Assembly (NCBI GenBank): GCA_002383165.1
Contig: DFXK01000002.1
Span: forward strand, 1-53,315
Length of the DNA stretch: 53,315 nucleotides
DNA from: Flavobacteriales bacterium UBA4110
Lineage (GTDB): Bacteria; Bacteroidota; Bacteroidia; Flavobacteriales; Weeksellaceae
Direction of reading: 5' to 3'
The notes under the pieces were generated by a model, which made no database searches, was not told where the DNA came from, and saw nothing but the letters and a program-made list of their open reading frames with translations. The number at the start of each line of letters is the position of its first letter. The first letter of the stretch is position 1. Below, piece by piece: positions 8,541-16,367 of the stretch. A program made the position numbers and the translations under genes.

Positions 8541-8609
8541 TTTAATTTAAGTAAGTAAATTCAATTTTGATTTAAAACAAAGCTTAAACTTAAGTCAATT
8601 AATATCGTA

Positions 8610-9317
8610 TTAATTTGTCTTGGAGGGTATAATGTGGTCTTTTCTCATAAATTTATTTAGAAAAAAAACATTCCAAAGAATTAACTCGAGTCCGTAGAAA
8701 AAATCTTCTATCGGTATAGTAAGGATACGAAATCCAATAAAGTTATAAGGATTATAATTCACAATTGGAGTTTCCAAACCTGTCCCGGTAAGAATTCCGT
8801 TAACTGATAAAAAACCTGGGGAAAGAATCAGATAGATAAAAGATACTTTCCCGATCCATCTGACGCCGAGATAATAATACAAAATAATCAGACTGAAAGC
8901 TAATGTCAGAAATGTCACCAATGTATAAACTCTATCATAAAAGACAAAAGCTACTGATAAATAAGCGATTACAGAAAATATAACATATAATTTTTCAGGT
9001 AAAGGCTTCCAGTCAAGTTTAAAGAATTTATCAAGACAGTAATAGGTAAATACGCAGGAAAAAGGTATGCATATAAAAAATAAAATCTCTTCAATTGGTA
9101 AACCAAATAGCCTTATTCCAAGCAGGTAATCATCATTAAACCACCATACACCATTTTTTGTAAACCAAATATCCCAAATTATGAAAACGAGACCCACCAG
9201 AACGGAAGCTTTAAAAAAAGCACCAAAATGTCTGCTAAATTGTATTTTTGGATGATACGAAAAAATGAAACAAACGATGACCGTGAAAAAATCTATAAGC
9301 AGGTATGTAAAGTGCAT
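8610..9317 (-). CDS. crtY: Lycopene beta-cyclase, CrtYcd-type membrane protein
   Basis: A 235-residue membrane protein with about seven helices. It has the lycopene cyclase domain seen in heterodimeric CrtYc/CrtYd cyclases and their fused forms. The repeated signatures are GVWWFNDDYLLG..LPIEEILFF in the first half and NYNPYNFIGFRILTIPIEDF in the second. It converts lycopene to beta-carotene. Its start overlaps the crtZ stop (TAATG), so translation is probably coupled. It is the last gene of the carotenoid operon. Assignment as a fused two-domain cyclase rests on the duplicated PIEE/PIED motifs. Confidence 0.88.
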   Translation of the reverse strand: MHFTYLLIDFFTVIVCFIFSYHPKIQFSRHFGAFFKASVLVGLVFIIWDIWFTKNGVWWFNDDYLLGIRLFGLPIEEILFFICIPFSCVFTYYCLDKFFKLDWKPLPEKLYVIFSVIAYLSVAFVFYDRVYTLVTFLTLAFSLIILYYYLGVRWIGKVSFIYLILSPGFLSVNGILTGTGLETPIVNYNPYNFIGFRILTIPIEDFFYGLELILWNVFFLNKFMRKDHIIPSKTN

Positions 9318-9784
9318 TAAGCTTGTTTTTTGTTTTTATTGAAATACATTTTAAAATATTTCACAGGAACCCACAGAAATCCGAAACATTCGCCTTCTTC
9401 TTTACCAATATGTTTGTGATGCTGTTTATGGGCTCGGCGAATCGCCAACAGGTAAGGATTTTCAGTATTTTTCAGAACTTTAATTCTTTGGTGGATGAAA
9501 ATATCGTGAACAAAGAAATAAGCCATTCCATAAATTGTAACACCTAAGCCTATGTAAAACAGATAGTTGAAATCATTAACACTTCCAAAATACATCAGAA
9601 CAATTGCCGGCACTGCAAAAATAACAAAGAAATAATCATTTTTTTCCAGAGGCGGATCTGTGCTATGGTCGTGATGATCTCTATGTAAACTCCAGAGAAA
9701 GCCGTGCATCACATATTTGTGTATAACCCAGGTGGCACCTTCCATCAGAAAAAAAGTGGTTAAAACGATTAGGAAATTCATCAT
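9317..9784 (-). CDS. crtZ: Beta-carotene hydroxylase
   Basis: A 155-residue di-iron hydroxylase of the fatty acid hydroxylase / sterol desaturase superfamily. The four histidine clusters that bind iron are visible in order: HKYVMH, HRDHHDH, HDIFIHQR and HKQHHKH. Hydrophobic helices lie between them. It adds hydroxyls at C3 and C3' of beta-carotene to give zeaxanthin, a common yellow pigment of Flavobacteriia. It overlaps both neighbours by one base (TAATG junctions), which indicates translational coupling in one operon. Confidence 0.93.
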   Translation of the reverse strand: MMNFLIVLTTFFLMEGATWVIHKYVMHGFLWSLHRDHHDHSTDPPLEKNDYFFVIFAVPAIVLMYFGSVNDFNYLFYIGLGVTIYGMAYFFVHDIFIHQRIKVLKNTENPYLLAIRRAHKQHHKHIGKEEGECFGFLWVPVKYFKMYFNKNKKQA

Positions 9785-10251
9785 TAATTCTTTTTTGAAT
9801 TAAACATTTTTTCTAAAATAACTCTTCTGTATTCAAAGATATGTTCCAGTTTGTTTCGGACAAATAATTTATGAGCCAATTCACCTAAAAATCCCATGGG
9901 CAGTTCATAATCAATCGTATCTTTCATCAGAACGCCGTTGTCGTTCTCAATGAATTCGTGGCGGTGATTCCAGAGTTTATAAGGTCCTTTTTTCTGAAAA
10001 TCTGTAAAGCTTTTCTGGAAATTGGCCTCAGTGATTTCTGTTTGCCAGGACATTTTGATGCCAAGTAAAGGAGAAACATAATAATCAATAATCATCCCTT
10101 TATAAATTTTGTCATCCGGAAGATTGGTTCTTACAATAAAATTCATCTCTTTCGGCGTAATCTTGGATAGGTTGTTAGCAGATGAAAAAAAGCTCCAGGC
10201 TTCTTCCAGACTGCAATTAAGCTGTTGTTCTTTGTACAGTTGGTGTATCAT
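9784..10251 (-). CDS. SRPBCC (START/Bet v1-like) family protein
   Basis: A 155-residue protein with the SRPBCC ligand-binding fold. The sequence starts with the usual LEEAWSFFSSANNLSKITP helix-loop and ends with a long helix (LAHKLFVRNKLEHIFEYRR). No signal peptide or membrane segment is visible. Relatives sit in carotenoid operons of Flavobacteriia. The fold has a deep hydrophobic pocket, so binding or presenting a lipid intermediate between CrtI/CrtB and CrtZ/CrtY is plausible but unproven. It lies 3 bases after the previous gene and shares a TAATG overlap with crtZ, so it is firmly inside the operon. Confidence 0.75.
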   Translation of the reverse strand: MIHQLYKEQQLNCSLEEAWSFFSSANNLSKITPKEMNFIVRTNLPDDKIYKGMIIDYYVSPLLGIKMSWQTEITEANFQKSFTDFQKKGPYKLWNHRHEFIENDNGVLMKDTIDYELPMGFLGELAHKLFVRNKLEHIFEYRRVILEKMFNSKKN

Positions 10252-10254
10252 TTT

Positions 10255-10701
10255 TTAACTCTTTAGAATATCGATTATCATTTGTTTTAAAATGATGTCA
10301 TCTACGTCTTTAATATTTCTGTTCAGGAGCATCTTATCTTCATCAATGTTAGATTTATATCCCAGAAAAGCAGGACTTTCTTTCTGAATAGAATAGCGGA
10401 GAAAGCGTGTTTCTATCAAATTCGGGTTCTGTTTTACGGCTTTATCAAGATTTTTTTTACCTTTTCTAAAAGTTGTGAGTTTCTCAAATGGATCACTGGC
10501 ATGTTTGGCCCAAACAGCCTGAAAAGCGCCCTGATAAGCCAGATCCAGACCTGTATTGCTTTTATTTTCAAAATGTTTTAGCATCTCTTTGCATATTTTT
10601 TTATCAGAAACTGCTTTCTGATAATTTTTTCTGACAATATCATAATCCTGCGCATGGAGCATTGAGAAACATATTATAAAAGCCGAAACCAGCCACTTCA
10701 T
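10255..10701 (-). CDS. Unknown secreted protein of the carotenoid operon
   Basis: A 148-residue protein with a signal peptide ending in MLHAQ. The mature part is helical, with a TPR-like stretch: NLDKAVKQNPNLIETRFLRY. The start overlaps the crtB stop by four bases (ATGA), and the stop lies three bases before the SRPBCC gene. It is therefore co-translated with pigment enzymes although predicted to be periplasmic. I recognise no characterised family. The conserved position suggests a role in pigment placement or cell-envelope linkage, but nothing in the sequence shows this directly. Confidence 0.7.
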   Translation of the reverse strand: MKWLVSAFIICFSMLHAQDYDIVRKNYQKAVSDKKICKEMLKHFENKSNTGLDLAYQGAFQAVWAKHASDPFEKLTTFRKGKKNLDKAVKQNPNLIETRFLRYSIQKESPAFLGYKSNIDEDKMLLNRNIKDVDDIILKQMIIDILKS

Positions 10702-11534
10702 ATCAATGACATTTTATACTCTACATAGCAACCCATCATTAACGAAATTTTTCTAGAATTAGAAATTCTTATCCTTTGATTAATGATTTTTACTGCAGAA
10801 GTTCTTTTTATTTTTCTAAATAATGAAACATAATACCTGTAAGCCAGATAAACCCCGAATTTAGAAGAAGCCGGAAGCATTTTTATCCCTTCCAAAGCTT
10901 TTTGGAATTCATCGTGTATTTCTTTTTCTATATCAGTTTTTACCTCACTGTTAAAATCTTCGATATTAACATTTGGGAAATAAGTGCGTCCTAAAACAAA
11001 ATAATCATCCTTCATATCCCTCAGAAAATTAACTTTTTGGAAAGCCGAGCCAAGTATCATTGCGTATGGTTTCAGTTTTTCATACTCTTGTTTGTCTCCT
11101 TCTACAAATACCTGAAGACACATCAGTCCCACAACTTCTGCCGATCCGAGAATGTATTCTTTATAAAGTTCCGAATTATAATCTATTTTATGAAGATCCA
11201 TTTCCATACTTCTCAAGAACTGATCTATCAATTGAAAATCAATCTGATATTGATGGATCGTTTCCTGAAAAGAGTGTAAGATAGGATTAATCGAGATCTT
11301 TTCTTCCAATGCATCGGTAGTTTCATCTCGGAATCTGGCTAATAATTTTTGTTTATCATAACCGTGAAAACTGTCCACAATTTCATCTGCAAGACGGACA
11401 TAGCCATAAATGGCATAGATCGCATTTCTGATTTTCGGGGACAATGCAAGAATACCCAGCGAGAAACTTGTGCTATATTGTTTGGTGGTTTGTTTGCTTA
11501 CCTTGTAGGAAAGTTCGTCAAATAATTTTTTCAT
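10698..11534 (-). CDS. crtB: Phytoene synthase
   Basis: A 278-residue squalene/phytoene synthase family enzyme. It condenses two geranylgeranyl diphosphates to phytoene, the first committed carotenoid step. The two aspartate-rich magnesium-diphosphate motifs are present: ADEIVDSFHG at about residues 49-58 and NFLRDMKDDY around residue 170. The substrate-helix region SAEVVGLMCLQVF is also visible. The length is typical. It follows crtI by 17 bases and overlaps the next gene by four bases, so it belongs to the same transcript. Confidence 0.93.
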   Translation of the reverse strand: MKKLFDELSYKVSKQTTKQYSTSFSLGILALSPKIRNAIYAIYGYVRLADEIVDSFHGYDKQKLLARFRDETTDALEEKISINPILHSFQETIHQYQIDFQLIDQFLRSMEMDLHKIDYNSELYKEYILGSAEVVGLMCLQVFVEGDKQEYEKLKPYAMILGSAFQKVNFLRDMKDDYFVLGRTYFPNVNIEDFNSEVKTDIEKEIHDEFQKALEGIKMLPASSKFGVYLAYRYYVSLFRKIKRTSAVKIINQRIRISNSRKISLMMGCYVEYKMSLI

Positions 11535-11551
11535 ATTACAGTAGATTCGGT

Positions 11552-13021
11552 TTATTTTTTATTGGCTTCAGTGGCGGCTATCTTTCCGGAAATGATAGAG
11601 GGCGGCACGCCGGGTCCTGGAACAGTAAGCTGACCGGTATAAAAAAGATTTTTCACTTTTTTATTTTTTAAAGATGGTTTTAGAACGGCCGTTTGAGAAA
11701 GGGTGTTTGCCAATCCATACGCATTGCCTTCAAAAGCATTATAATCATTAGTAAAGTCATTGAGACAGTAACTTTTTTTATACTCTATTTTAGATGAAAG
11801 ATCAGATGATCCCGTTTGTTTTTCAATTCTTTCTATCATTTCCAGAAAGTATTTTTCTCGCATCGCTTCAGAATCTTCAATTCCCGTTGCAATAGGCATC
11901 AGGAGAAAAACATTTTCACAGTTTTTTGGGGCAACATGCTCATCTGTTTTTGATGGGCAGCAAACATAAAACAATGGTTTCGAAGGCCATTTCTTATCTG
12001 TATATATTTCTGTGGTGTGCAAATCCAAATCATTTTCAAAGAAAAGCGTGTGGTGTTTAAGATTTGGTATTTTTTCTTTGAAACCTAAATAAAATATCAA
12101 GCAAGAAGGCGCAAATGTCTTATTATTCCAATACTTTTGATCATAATTTCTGTACTCTTTATCCAGCAAAACCTGTTCTGTATGATGATAATCTGATGAT
12201 GCAATGACGCTGTCAAAAAATATTTTTTTCCCATCTACAATAATTCCGCTTACCTTCTTATCTTCTACAACAATTTTTTCTACATTCGCATTAAAGTGAA
12301 AGTGAACGCCTTGCATTTTTGCAATAGTCGCCATTGCTTCTACAATTTTGATAAAGCCACCTTTCGGGTACCATGTTCCGAGTTTATAGCCACCATAATT
12401 CATCAAACTATAAAGCGCAGGAATATCTTTCGGAGCTGCTCCAAGGAAAATCACTGGAAATTCCATCAATGTGATCAGTTTAGGATGCTTAAAATATTTT
12501 CTTACGAAATGGTGAAAATCAGTCAAAAGGTCTAATTTCAAAGCACTTTTCGCAATTTTAGGAGAGATAAACTCAAACCAGGAATGACAAGGTTTATTTA
12601 CGAATTCCTTCATTCCCACGTCATATTTGAACTGTGCATCTTTCATGAAATCATCCAGCATTTTTCCTGCTCCCTTTTCCGTTTTCTCGAATAGGGATTT
12701 CATGGATTCATAATCGTGCGGAATCTCCATGGTTCCATTCTCAAAAACCATTTCAAACTGAGGATCTAGAGACACCAACTCATAAAAATCAGAAACTTTC
12801 TTATCAAAATCGGCAAAAAAATCTTCAAATATATCTGGCATCCAGTACCAACTTGGACCCATATCGAAAGTATATCCGTTGTCTGTACGGAAACTTCTTG
12901 CGCGACCGCCCAAACTGCTGTTTTTTTCGAAAACGTGTACTTCGTTTCCTAACTTAGCGGAATAAGCTGCTGCGGACAAGCCTGAAAATCCAGATCCTAT
13001 AATTGCTATTTTCTTTGTCAT
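11552..13021 (-). CDS. crtI: Phytoene desaturase (CrtI type)
   Basis: A 489-residue FAD-dependent desaturase that turns phytoene into lycopene. The N terminus has the Rossmann motif IAIIGSGFSGLSAAAYSAKL followed by VHVFEKNSSLGGRA. The C terminus has the CrtI-type ending NLFYTGQLTVPGPGVPPSII. I start the gene at the ATG at 13021 (MTKKIAI) rather than 14 codons further up, because the longer version would overlap the regulator gene and lengthen the N terminus before the FAD motif. The stop of the MarR gene lies one base before this start, so the two are probably coupled. Confidence 0.93.
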   Translation of the reverse strand: MTKKIAIIGSGFSGLSAAAYSAKLGNEVHVFEKNSSLGGRARSFRTDNGYTFDMGPSWYWMPDIFEDFFADFDKKVSDFYELVSLDPQFEMVFENGTMEIPHDYESMKSLFEKTEKGAGKMLDDFMKDAQFKYDVGMKEFVNKPCHSWFEFISPKIAKSALKLDLLTDFHHFVRKYFKHPKLITLMEFPVIFLGAAPKDIPALYSLMNYGGYKLGTWYPKGGFIKIVEAMATIAKMQGVHFHFNANVEKIVVEDKKVSGIIVDGKKIFFDSVIASSDYHHTEQVLLDKEYRNYDQKYWNNKTFAPSCLIFYLGFKEKIPNLKHHTLFFENDLDLHTTEIYTDKKWPSKPLFYVCCPSKTDEHVAPKNCENVFLLMPIATGIEDSEAMREKYFLEMIERIEKQTGSSDLSSKIEYKKSYCLNDFTNDYNAFEGNAYGLANTLSQTAVLKPSLKNKKVKNLFYTGQLTVPGPGVPPSIISGKIAATEANKK

Positions 13022-13022
13022 A

Positions 13023-13697
13023 TTAGTTTTTATCAAAAGAGTAATCTTGTAAAACAGTGTCAATTAATTTATTATTATCTATATTTTTGGAAAAAATAGG
13101 ATGATGGAATTGTTCCAATTTATCCAGAATTCTTATGAGATCCATTTTCTCATTATAAGTCAGATTGCCTGTTACAATGCTTGTCGCAGTTCGGATTTTA
13201 TCCATTTGCATATCCAAGGCTTGCAGACCGGATTCTGTTATTGTAAGAACTTTTGTTCGTCTGTCTGTAACAGAATCTTTTTGCTCTACCCAGCCTTGTT
13301 TTATGAGTCTGTTGATAATAAGTATACCCGCTGGCTTTTCCTGCACATTTTTTCTGATGAGCTCCATTTTGGTCAAAGATCCAAAAGATTTTAAATTTAT
13401 AAGGTATATAAATTCGTCCTGTGTGCTGAAATCGGAACCAGCAATAGCCGATTTAGAATAAGTTTTAGCATATCGGTTAAGATGAACCAAAAGCGTACTG
13501 ATAACACTTTCTGGTGACCGTCCGAACTCTTTGCCATCCCAAATAGGTTCACTTTTTCCATCTCTCTGCTGGTCTGATTCCTGATCATATATCCAGTTGC
13601 GAAATCCTACAATATCCTTACTGTATAGATTATTGACATTCTCCGAATCAAATTTTTCAAATAATTCTAATAGATTTTTAACGATCGTAAAATCCAT
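13023..13697 (-). CDS. MarR family transcription regulator, carotenoid operon
   Basis: A 224-residue protein. Residues about 90-170 form a MarR winged helix: FSTQDEFIYLINLKSFG, then LIRKNVQEKPAGILIINRLI (recognition helix), and KDSVTDRRTKVLTITESG (wing). It is longer than typical MarR proteins (about 145 residues) because of an extra N-terminal helical part. It is the first gene of the crt operon and lies just behind a promoter set in repeated TATAC sequences, so autoregulation together with the pigment genes is likely. The signal it responds to is unknown. Confidence 0.85.
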   Translation of the reverse strand: MDFTIVKNLLELFEKFDSENVNNLYSKDIVGFRNWIYDQESDQQRDGKSEPIWDGKEFGRSPESVISTLLVHLNRYAKTYSKSAIAGSDFSTQDEFIYLINLKSFGSLTKMELIRKNVQEKPAGILIINRLIKQGWVEQKDSVTDRRTKVLTITESGLQALDMQMDKIRTATSIVTGNLTYNEKMDLIRILDKLEQFHHPIFSKNIDNNKLIDTVLQDYSFDKN

Positions 13698-13716
13698 GGT
13701 CGTAAACTTTAATAAA

Positions 13717-13756
13717 CAAATATACTATTTTTTATACAATTAGTATACAAATATAC
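13717..13756 (-). promoter_or_regulatory. Promoter and TATAC operator array of the crt operon
   Basis: On the minus strand a Bacteroidetes -7 box TATATTTG (complement of 13717-13724) has a TTG 23 bases upstream, inside a second TATATTTG (complement of 13748-13755). The same stretch carries four TATAC words starting at 13721, 13733, 13744 and 13752, and the palindrome GTATAC at 13743-13748. Spacings of 12, 11 and 8 bases place several on one helix face. A MarR-type regulator encoded directly downstream is the natural candidate to bind here. Confidence 0.55.
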
Positions 13757-13912
13757 ATATCAACAATAAGACCAATCAATCCATATTATTTAAAATTTAT
13801 TAAACTTTAATATTTAATTCTTAAAAGACTATTAAAACTCGTAATTATTGAAAATATAATAGATATATGGAATTATAATTGTTTACTAATATACAACTTA
13901 AATAAAAAGGTT

Positions 13913-14461
13913 ATGAAAACGGAAGTAAAAATTAGAAGTTTATTGTTAGGGGTATCATTATTAGCGGCAGGATTTGCAACAGCACAGACTACCAAAACCA
14001 CTGAACAAATACAAACCACTGCTCAAACACAGGGAACTACAAACCCCGAAATTGAAGCGCTAAAACTAAAAATTTCATCTAACCCGGATGACACACAATC
14101 TTTGGTAGCACTAGCAACAGCTTATCAAAATGCAAATGATTGGAATTCTGCCATCGCAACTTGGAACAAAATCACAGCAATCCTTCCAGATTGGGCTCCG
14201 GCTTATTACAGCATCGGTTACGCCAATCAGTCAGCTAAAAATAATGCAGGTGCAAAAGCTGCTTATGAGCAATATATCACCAAAGTTAAACCAGAAGAAG
14301 TGGATGCGGCAAAACAAAACTTGGCTTACGCCTATTTCTTCATCGCATTTTTGGATAAGGATACAAATCCGGAAAAAGCAAAACAATATATCGCAAAATC
14401 TTTGCAGTATGACGGCTCCAACCAAGATGCGCTTAACTTAAGCAAAAGCTTGATGAACTAA
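13913..14461 (+). CDS. Secreted tetratricopeptide-repeat protein
   Basis: A 182-residue protein with a signal peptide ending in FATAQ and a Thr/Gln-rich linker. At least two TPR-like units follow: DDTQSLVALATAYQNANDWN with AIATWNKITAILPDWAPAYY, and AYYSIGYANQSAKNNAGAKA with AYEQYITKV. TPR proteins mediate protein contacts, and the partner here is unknown. It stands alone, 215 bases from the divergent crt regulator, and ends in its own strong terminator. The start follows an AT-rich leader. Confidence 0.8.
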   Translation: MKTEVKIRSLLLGVSLLAAGFATAQTTKTTEQIQTTAQTQGTTNPEIEALKLKISSNPDDTQSLVALATAYQNANDWNSAIATWNKITAILPDWAPAYYSIGYANQSAKNNAGAKAAYEQYITKVKPEEVDAAKQNLAYAYFFIAFLDKDTNPEKAKQYIAKSLQYDGSNQDALNLSKSLMN

Positions 14462-14482
14462 GAATCAAATTTTCAATAATAG

Positions 14483-14511
14483 AAAAGACGCTTATAATCT
14501 AAGCGTCTTTT
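14483..14511. terminator. Hairpin terminator between convergent genes
   Basis: A 12-bp perfect stem pairs AAAAGACGCTTA (14483-14494) with TAAGCGTCTTTT (14500-14511), with a TAATC loop. It ends the TPR gene and, read on the other strand, the DUF4349-like gene. Confidence 0.88.
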
Positions 14512-14515
14512 CTGT

Positions 14516-15442
14516 TTATGAGTTCTCCTCAGAATCTTTATTTGGTGGATTGTTATTTCCATTACCATATTTCTTTTTGTAAAAATAATATCCAATACCG
14601 CCAATCAGGAAAACTGGCCAAAAGGGTAGTAGAAACAATAGAATATCTCCAATTACTTTCCAGCCGGAAGAAATGGCGTCTGCGGATTTTTCTCCAAAAC
14701 TTTGATTTTCTGATTCTTTTGGTTTCAGATGATTGTCGTATAAAGTGATATCCAGACTGCAAAGTTTATTCGGATTGTAGGAATCGCCTTTAACTTCAAG
14801 GTTTTTGTTATGAATACTTCCTAACATCGATAAATCTTCTACCAAATAATCAAACTTATCATTAGAAACTTTTGTCGTCAAATACAAAGTCTGAAACTCA
14901 TCATTACTAACCAAATTTTCTGTGTTGATGATGCCATCGTACTTTCTGATAATATCTCTTACCGATTGTTTTGCTAGAGCAATATTATCTACATTCAATT
15001 CAACGGAACCATTTTTTACCATTGCGTTAACTGACTCAACTGGTTCTTTTTTCACAGGTTTATCTTTGTAGATAACTTTGGTAACGGTTTTCGGTTTTGG
15101 GATTTCTTTTTTGATTTGATTTTTTATCGAATCAATATTAGAACTGATTTTCTGCTCTTCAATATCTTTTTTGAATTTTTCAACATTCTCAGAAATAGAA
15201 TCGATTTTATTTTTGCTATTCGCAAAGGCTTTTTTGATGTCTTCTTTATTTTTAATCAAATCTTTAGCTTTCAGATTCACCGAATCTAAAACTGCATCAG
15301 TATTAAGATTGTTGATTGTTTCAGAAGCTTTATCAATTAAAGAATCTGCATTGGCAATTGTATGATTTGCTTCCTGTAAATCTGCTTTTTTACACATCGT
15401 GAGTGTGCTCAAAATAACTGCGGTCAATATTAATTTTTTCAT
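14516..15442 (-). CDS. DUF4349-like lipoprotein with coiled coil and C-terminal membrane helix
   Basis: A 308-residue protein when started at the ATG at 15442. That start gives MKKLILTAVILSTLTMCKK, a clean lipoprotein signal with cysteine; the longer reading frame upstream has no such signal. Residues about 20-130 are a Lys/Asp/Ser-rich coiled coil. A segment of about 100 residues, including NVDNIALAKQSVRDIIRKYDG and later VSNDKFDYLVEDLSMLG, matches the DUF4349 pattern. A transmembrane helix (ILLFLLPFWPVFLIGGIGYY) and a basic tail follow. An envelope role is likely but not specified. The helix and lipid anchor together could span from one membrane surface. Confidence 0.75.
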   Translation of the reverse strand: MKKLILTAVILSTLTMCKKADLQEANHTIANADSLIDKASETINNLNTDAVLDSVNLKAKDLIKNKEDIKKAFANSKNKIDSISENVEKFKKDIEEQKISSNIDSIKNQIKKEIPKPKTVTKVIYKDKPVKKEPVESVNAMVKNGSVELNVDNIALAKQSVRDIIRKYDGIINTENLVSNDEFQTLYLTTKVSNDKFDYLVEDLSMLGSIHNKNLEVKGDSYNPNKLCSLDITLYDNHLKPKESENQSFGEKSADAISSGWKVIGDILLFLLPFWPVFLIGGIGYYFYKKKYGNGNNNPPNKDSEENS

Positions 15443-15668
15443 TGGGATAATTTTATGATGTAAAGCTATCCAACAACGAAAAGAATGATTTGTAAATGAA
15501 TCCGAAACTTTTTGTAATATTTTAATCCATTTAAAATCAAACATTTAATTTGATTTTACAAATGATTTACAAGAAATAATGTAAAGAAAAGCATTCGATT
15601 TTTCGGAAGCAATAAAATTATTTTTAGTATTTTATTTAAATTATTATACTTTTATTAAAACTATTCAA

Positions 15669-15959
15669 ATGGATACAGAATATTTATATAAAGCTGATAT
15701 TGAGACTTTAAAGATTATTAAAGAGGAGGGTGAGAAAAACTTGGCAAGCATACTTGAAGCCGATGAAGTGATTACTAATAAATCTAATAGTTTAATGCAG
15801 ATATTAATTCCTATATTTTTATTACTTGTTGGTTATAATTTAGATTTACTTTTTAAAAAAAATATTGATTATAAGTTTTACTTTTCACTTCTACTAATAA
15901 TAAATTTATATATTATACAGAAATATTTTACCAGTGAAATCAGTAATGATGGGAGCTGA
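15669..15959 (+). CDS. Small membrane protein, probable N-terminal half of a split gene
   Basis: A 96-residue frame with a charged helical N terminus (ADIETLKIIKEEGEKNLASI) and two hydrophobic helices (LMQILIPIFLLLVGYNLDLLF region and FYFSLLLIINLYIIQKYF). It ends at TGA 15957-15959. The next frame, open from before 15934, continues with a compatible linker and a third membrane helix. The two halves together would be about 175 residues, a plausible complete three-helix membrane protein. I do not recognise the family. A one-base indel near 15925-15955 is my preferred reading. Confidence 0.5.
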   Translation: MDTEYLYKADIETLKIIKEEGEKNLASILEADEVITNKSNSLMQILIPIFLLLVGYNLDLLFKKNIDYKFYFSLLLIINLYIIQKYFTSEISNDGS

Positions 15960-16203
15960 ACCACAAAAACTACTGAAAAATGATATTATAGCAGGTTCTA
16001 TCAATGATTATCATAGTTTAATAATTAATAGAACATACAACATTCAGATAGCAATTGATAAATCAATTACTTCGCATAAAAAAAGGCATAATAGCTTCAC
16101 AAAAGCTAATAAAACTTTGTTTTTGGGATTGCTTGTTATTTTTTGTCTTTTTTTATTATTACAGGTTTATCACCTTTTTCTAAGTATGTGTTTGTATCCC
16201 TAA
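15934..16203 (+). CDS. Membrane protein fragment, probable C-terminal half of the split gene
   Basis: An 89-residue frame that starts only with GTG at 15934 and overlaps the previous frame by 26 bases. It has a polar helical part (GAEPQKLLKNDIIAGSINDY, then INRTYNIQIAIDKSITSHKK) and one hydrophobic helix, LFLGLLVIFCLFLLLQVYHL. No ribosome-binding site separate from the upstream gene is evident. It reads as the continuation of the upstream protein after a frameshift. If both halves are real separate proteins, this would be a translationally coupled pair. Confidence 0.45.
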   Translation: MKSVMMGAEPQKLLKNDIIAGSINDYHSLIINRTYNIQIAIDKSITSHKKRHNSFTKANKTLFLGLLVIFCLFLLLQVYHLFLSMCLYP

Positions 16204-16253
16204 TTGGTGGATTAGAGTTTGTGTTACCGGAGTTATTGCTATTAGCGTCTGCC

Positions 16254-16303
16254 ATAATAATTTAAATTAATTAATTAATTAATTAATTAATTTAAATTAT
16301 TAT
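16254..16303. repeat. 50-bp perfect AT-only palindrome built on AATT repeats
   Basis: Positions 16254 to 16303 are their own reverse complement, with the centre between 16278 and 16279. The core is a tandem AATT run flanked on each side by TTTAAATT/AATTTAAA and ATAATAA/TTATTAT. Pairing breaks only at C16253 against C16304. It could extrude as a cruciform. It lies between the split membrane gene and the prfC terminator. Confidence 0.9.
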
Positions 16304-16328
16304 CTCAAAATTAAGTATTTTTTAATTA

Positions 16329-16360
16329 TAAAAAAAAATCCGCAGAGCAATCTGCGGATT
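16329..16360 (-). terminator. Rho-independent terminator of prfC
   Basis: A 9-bp stem pairs AATCCGCAG (16337-16345) with CTGCGGATT (16352-16360). On the minus strand it is followed by an uninterrupted run of T bases. It begins 8 bases after the prfC stop codon. Confidence 0.9.
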
Positions 16361-16367
16361 ATATATT

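Noticed and set aside
11552..13063. Longer crtI starting at 13063
   Set aside because: The extra 14 residues lie inside the regulator gene and precede the FAD-binding motif. The ATG at 13021 fits the family N terminus.
15541..15590. TTACA-like words upstream of the DUF4349-like gene as further XRE operator sites
   Set aside because: Only half sites (TTACAAATGATT and isolated TTACA) are present without the mirrored TGTAA arm. In AT-rich DNA these are expected by chance.
15669..16203. Pycsar- or CBASS-type defence effector
   Set aside because: The split gene encodes a small multi-helix membrane protein, but there is no cyclase gene next to it and no motif that I can match, so a defence role is not claimed.
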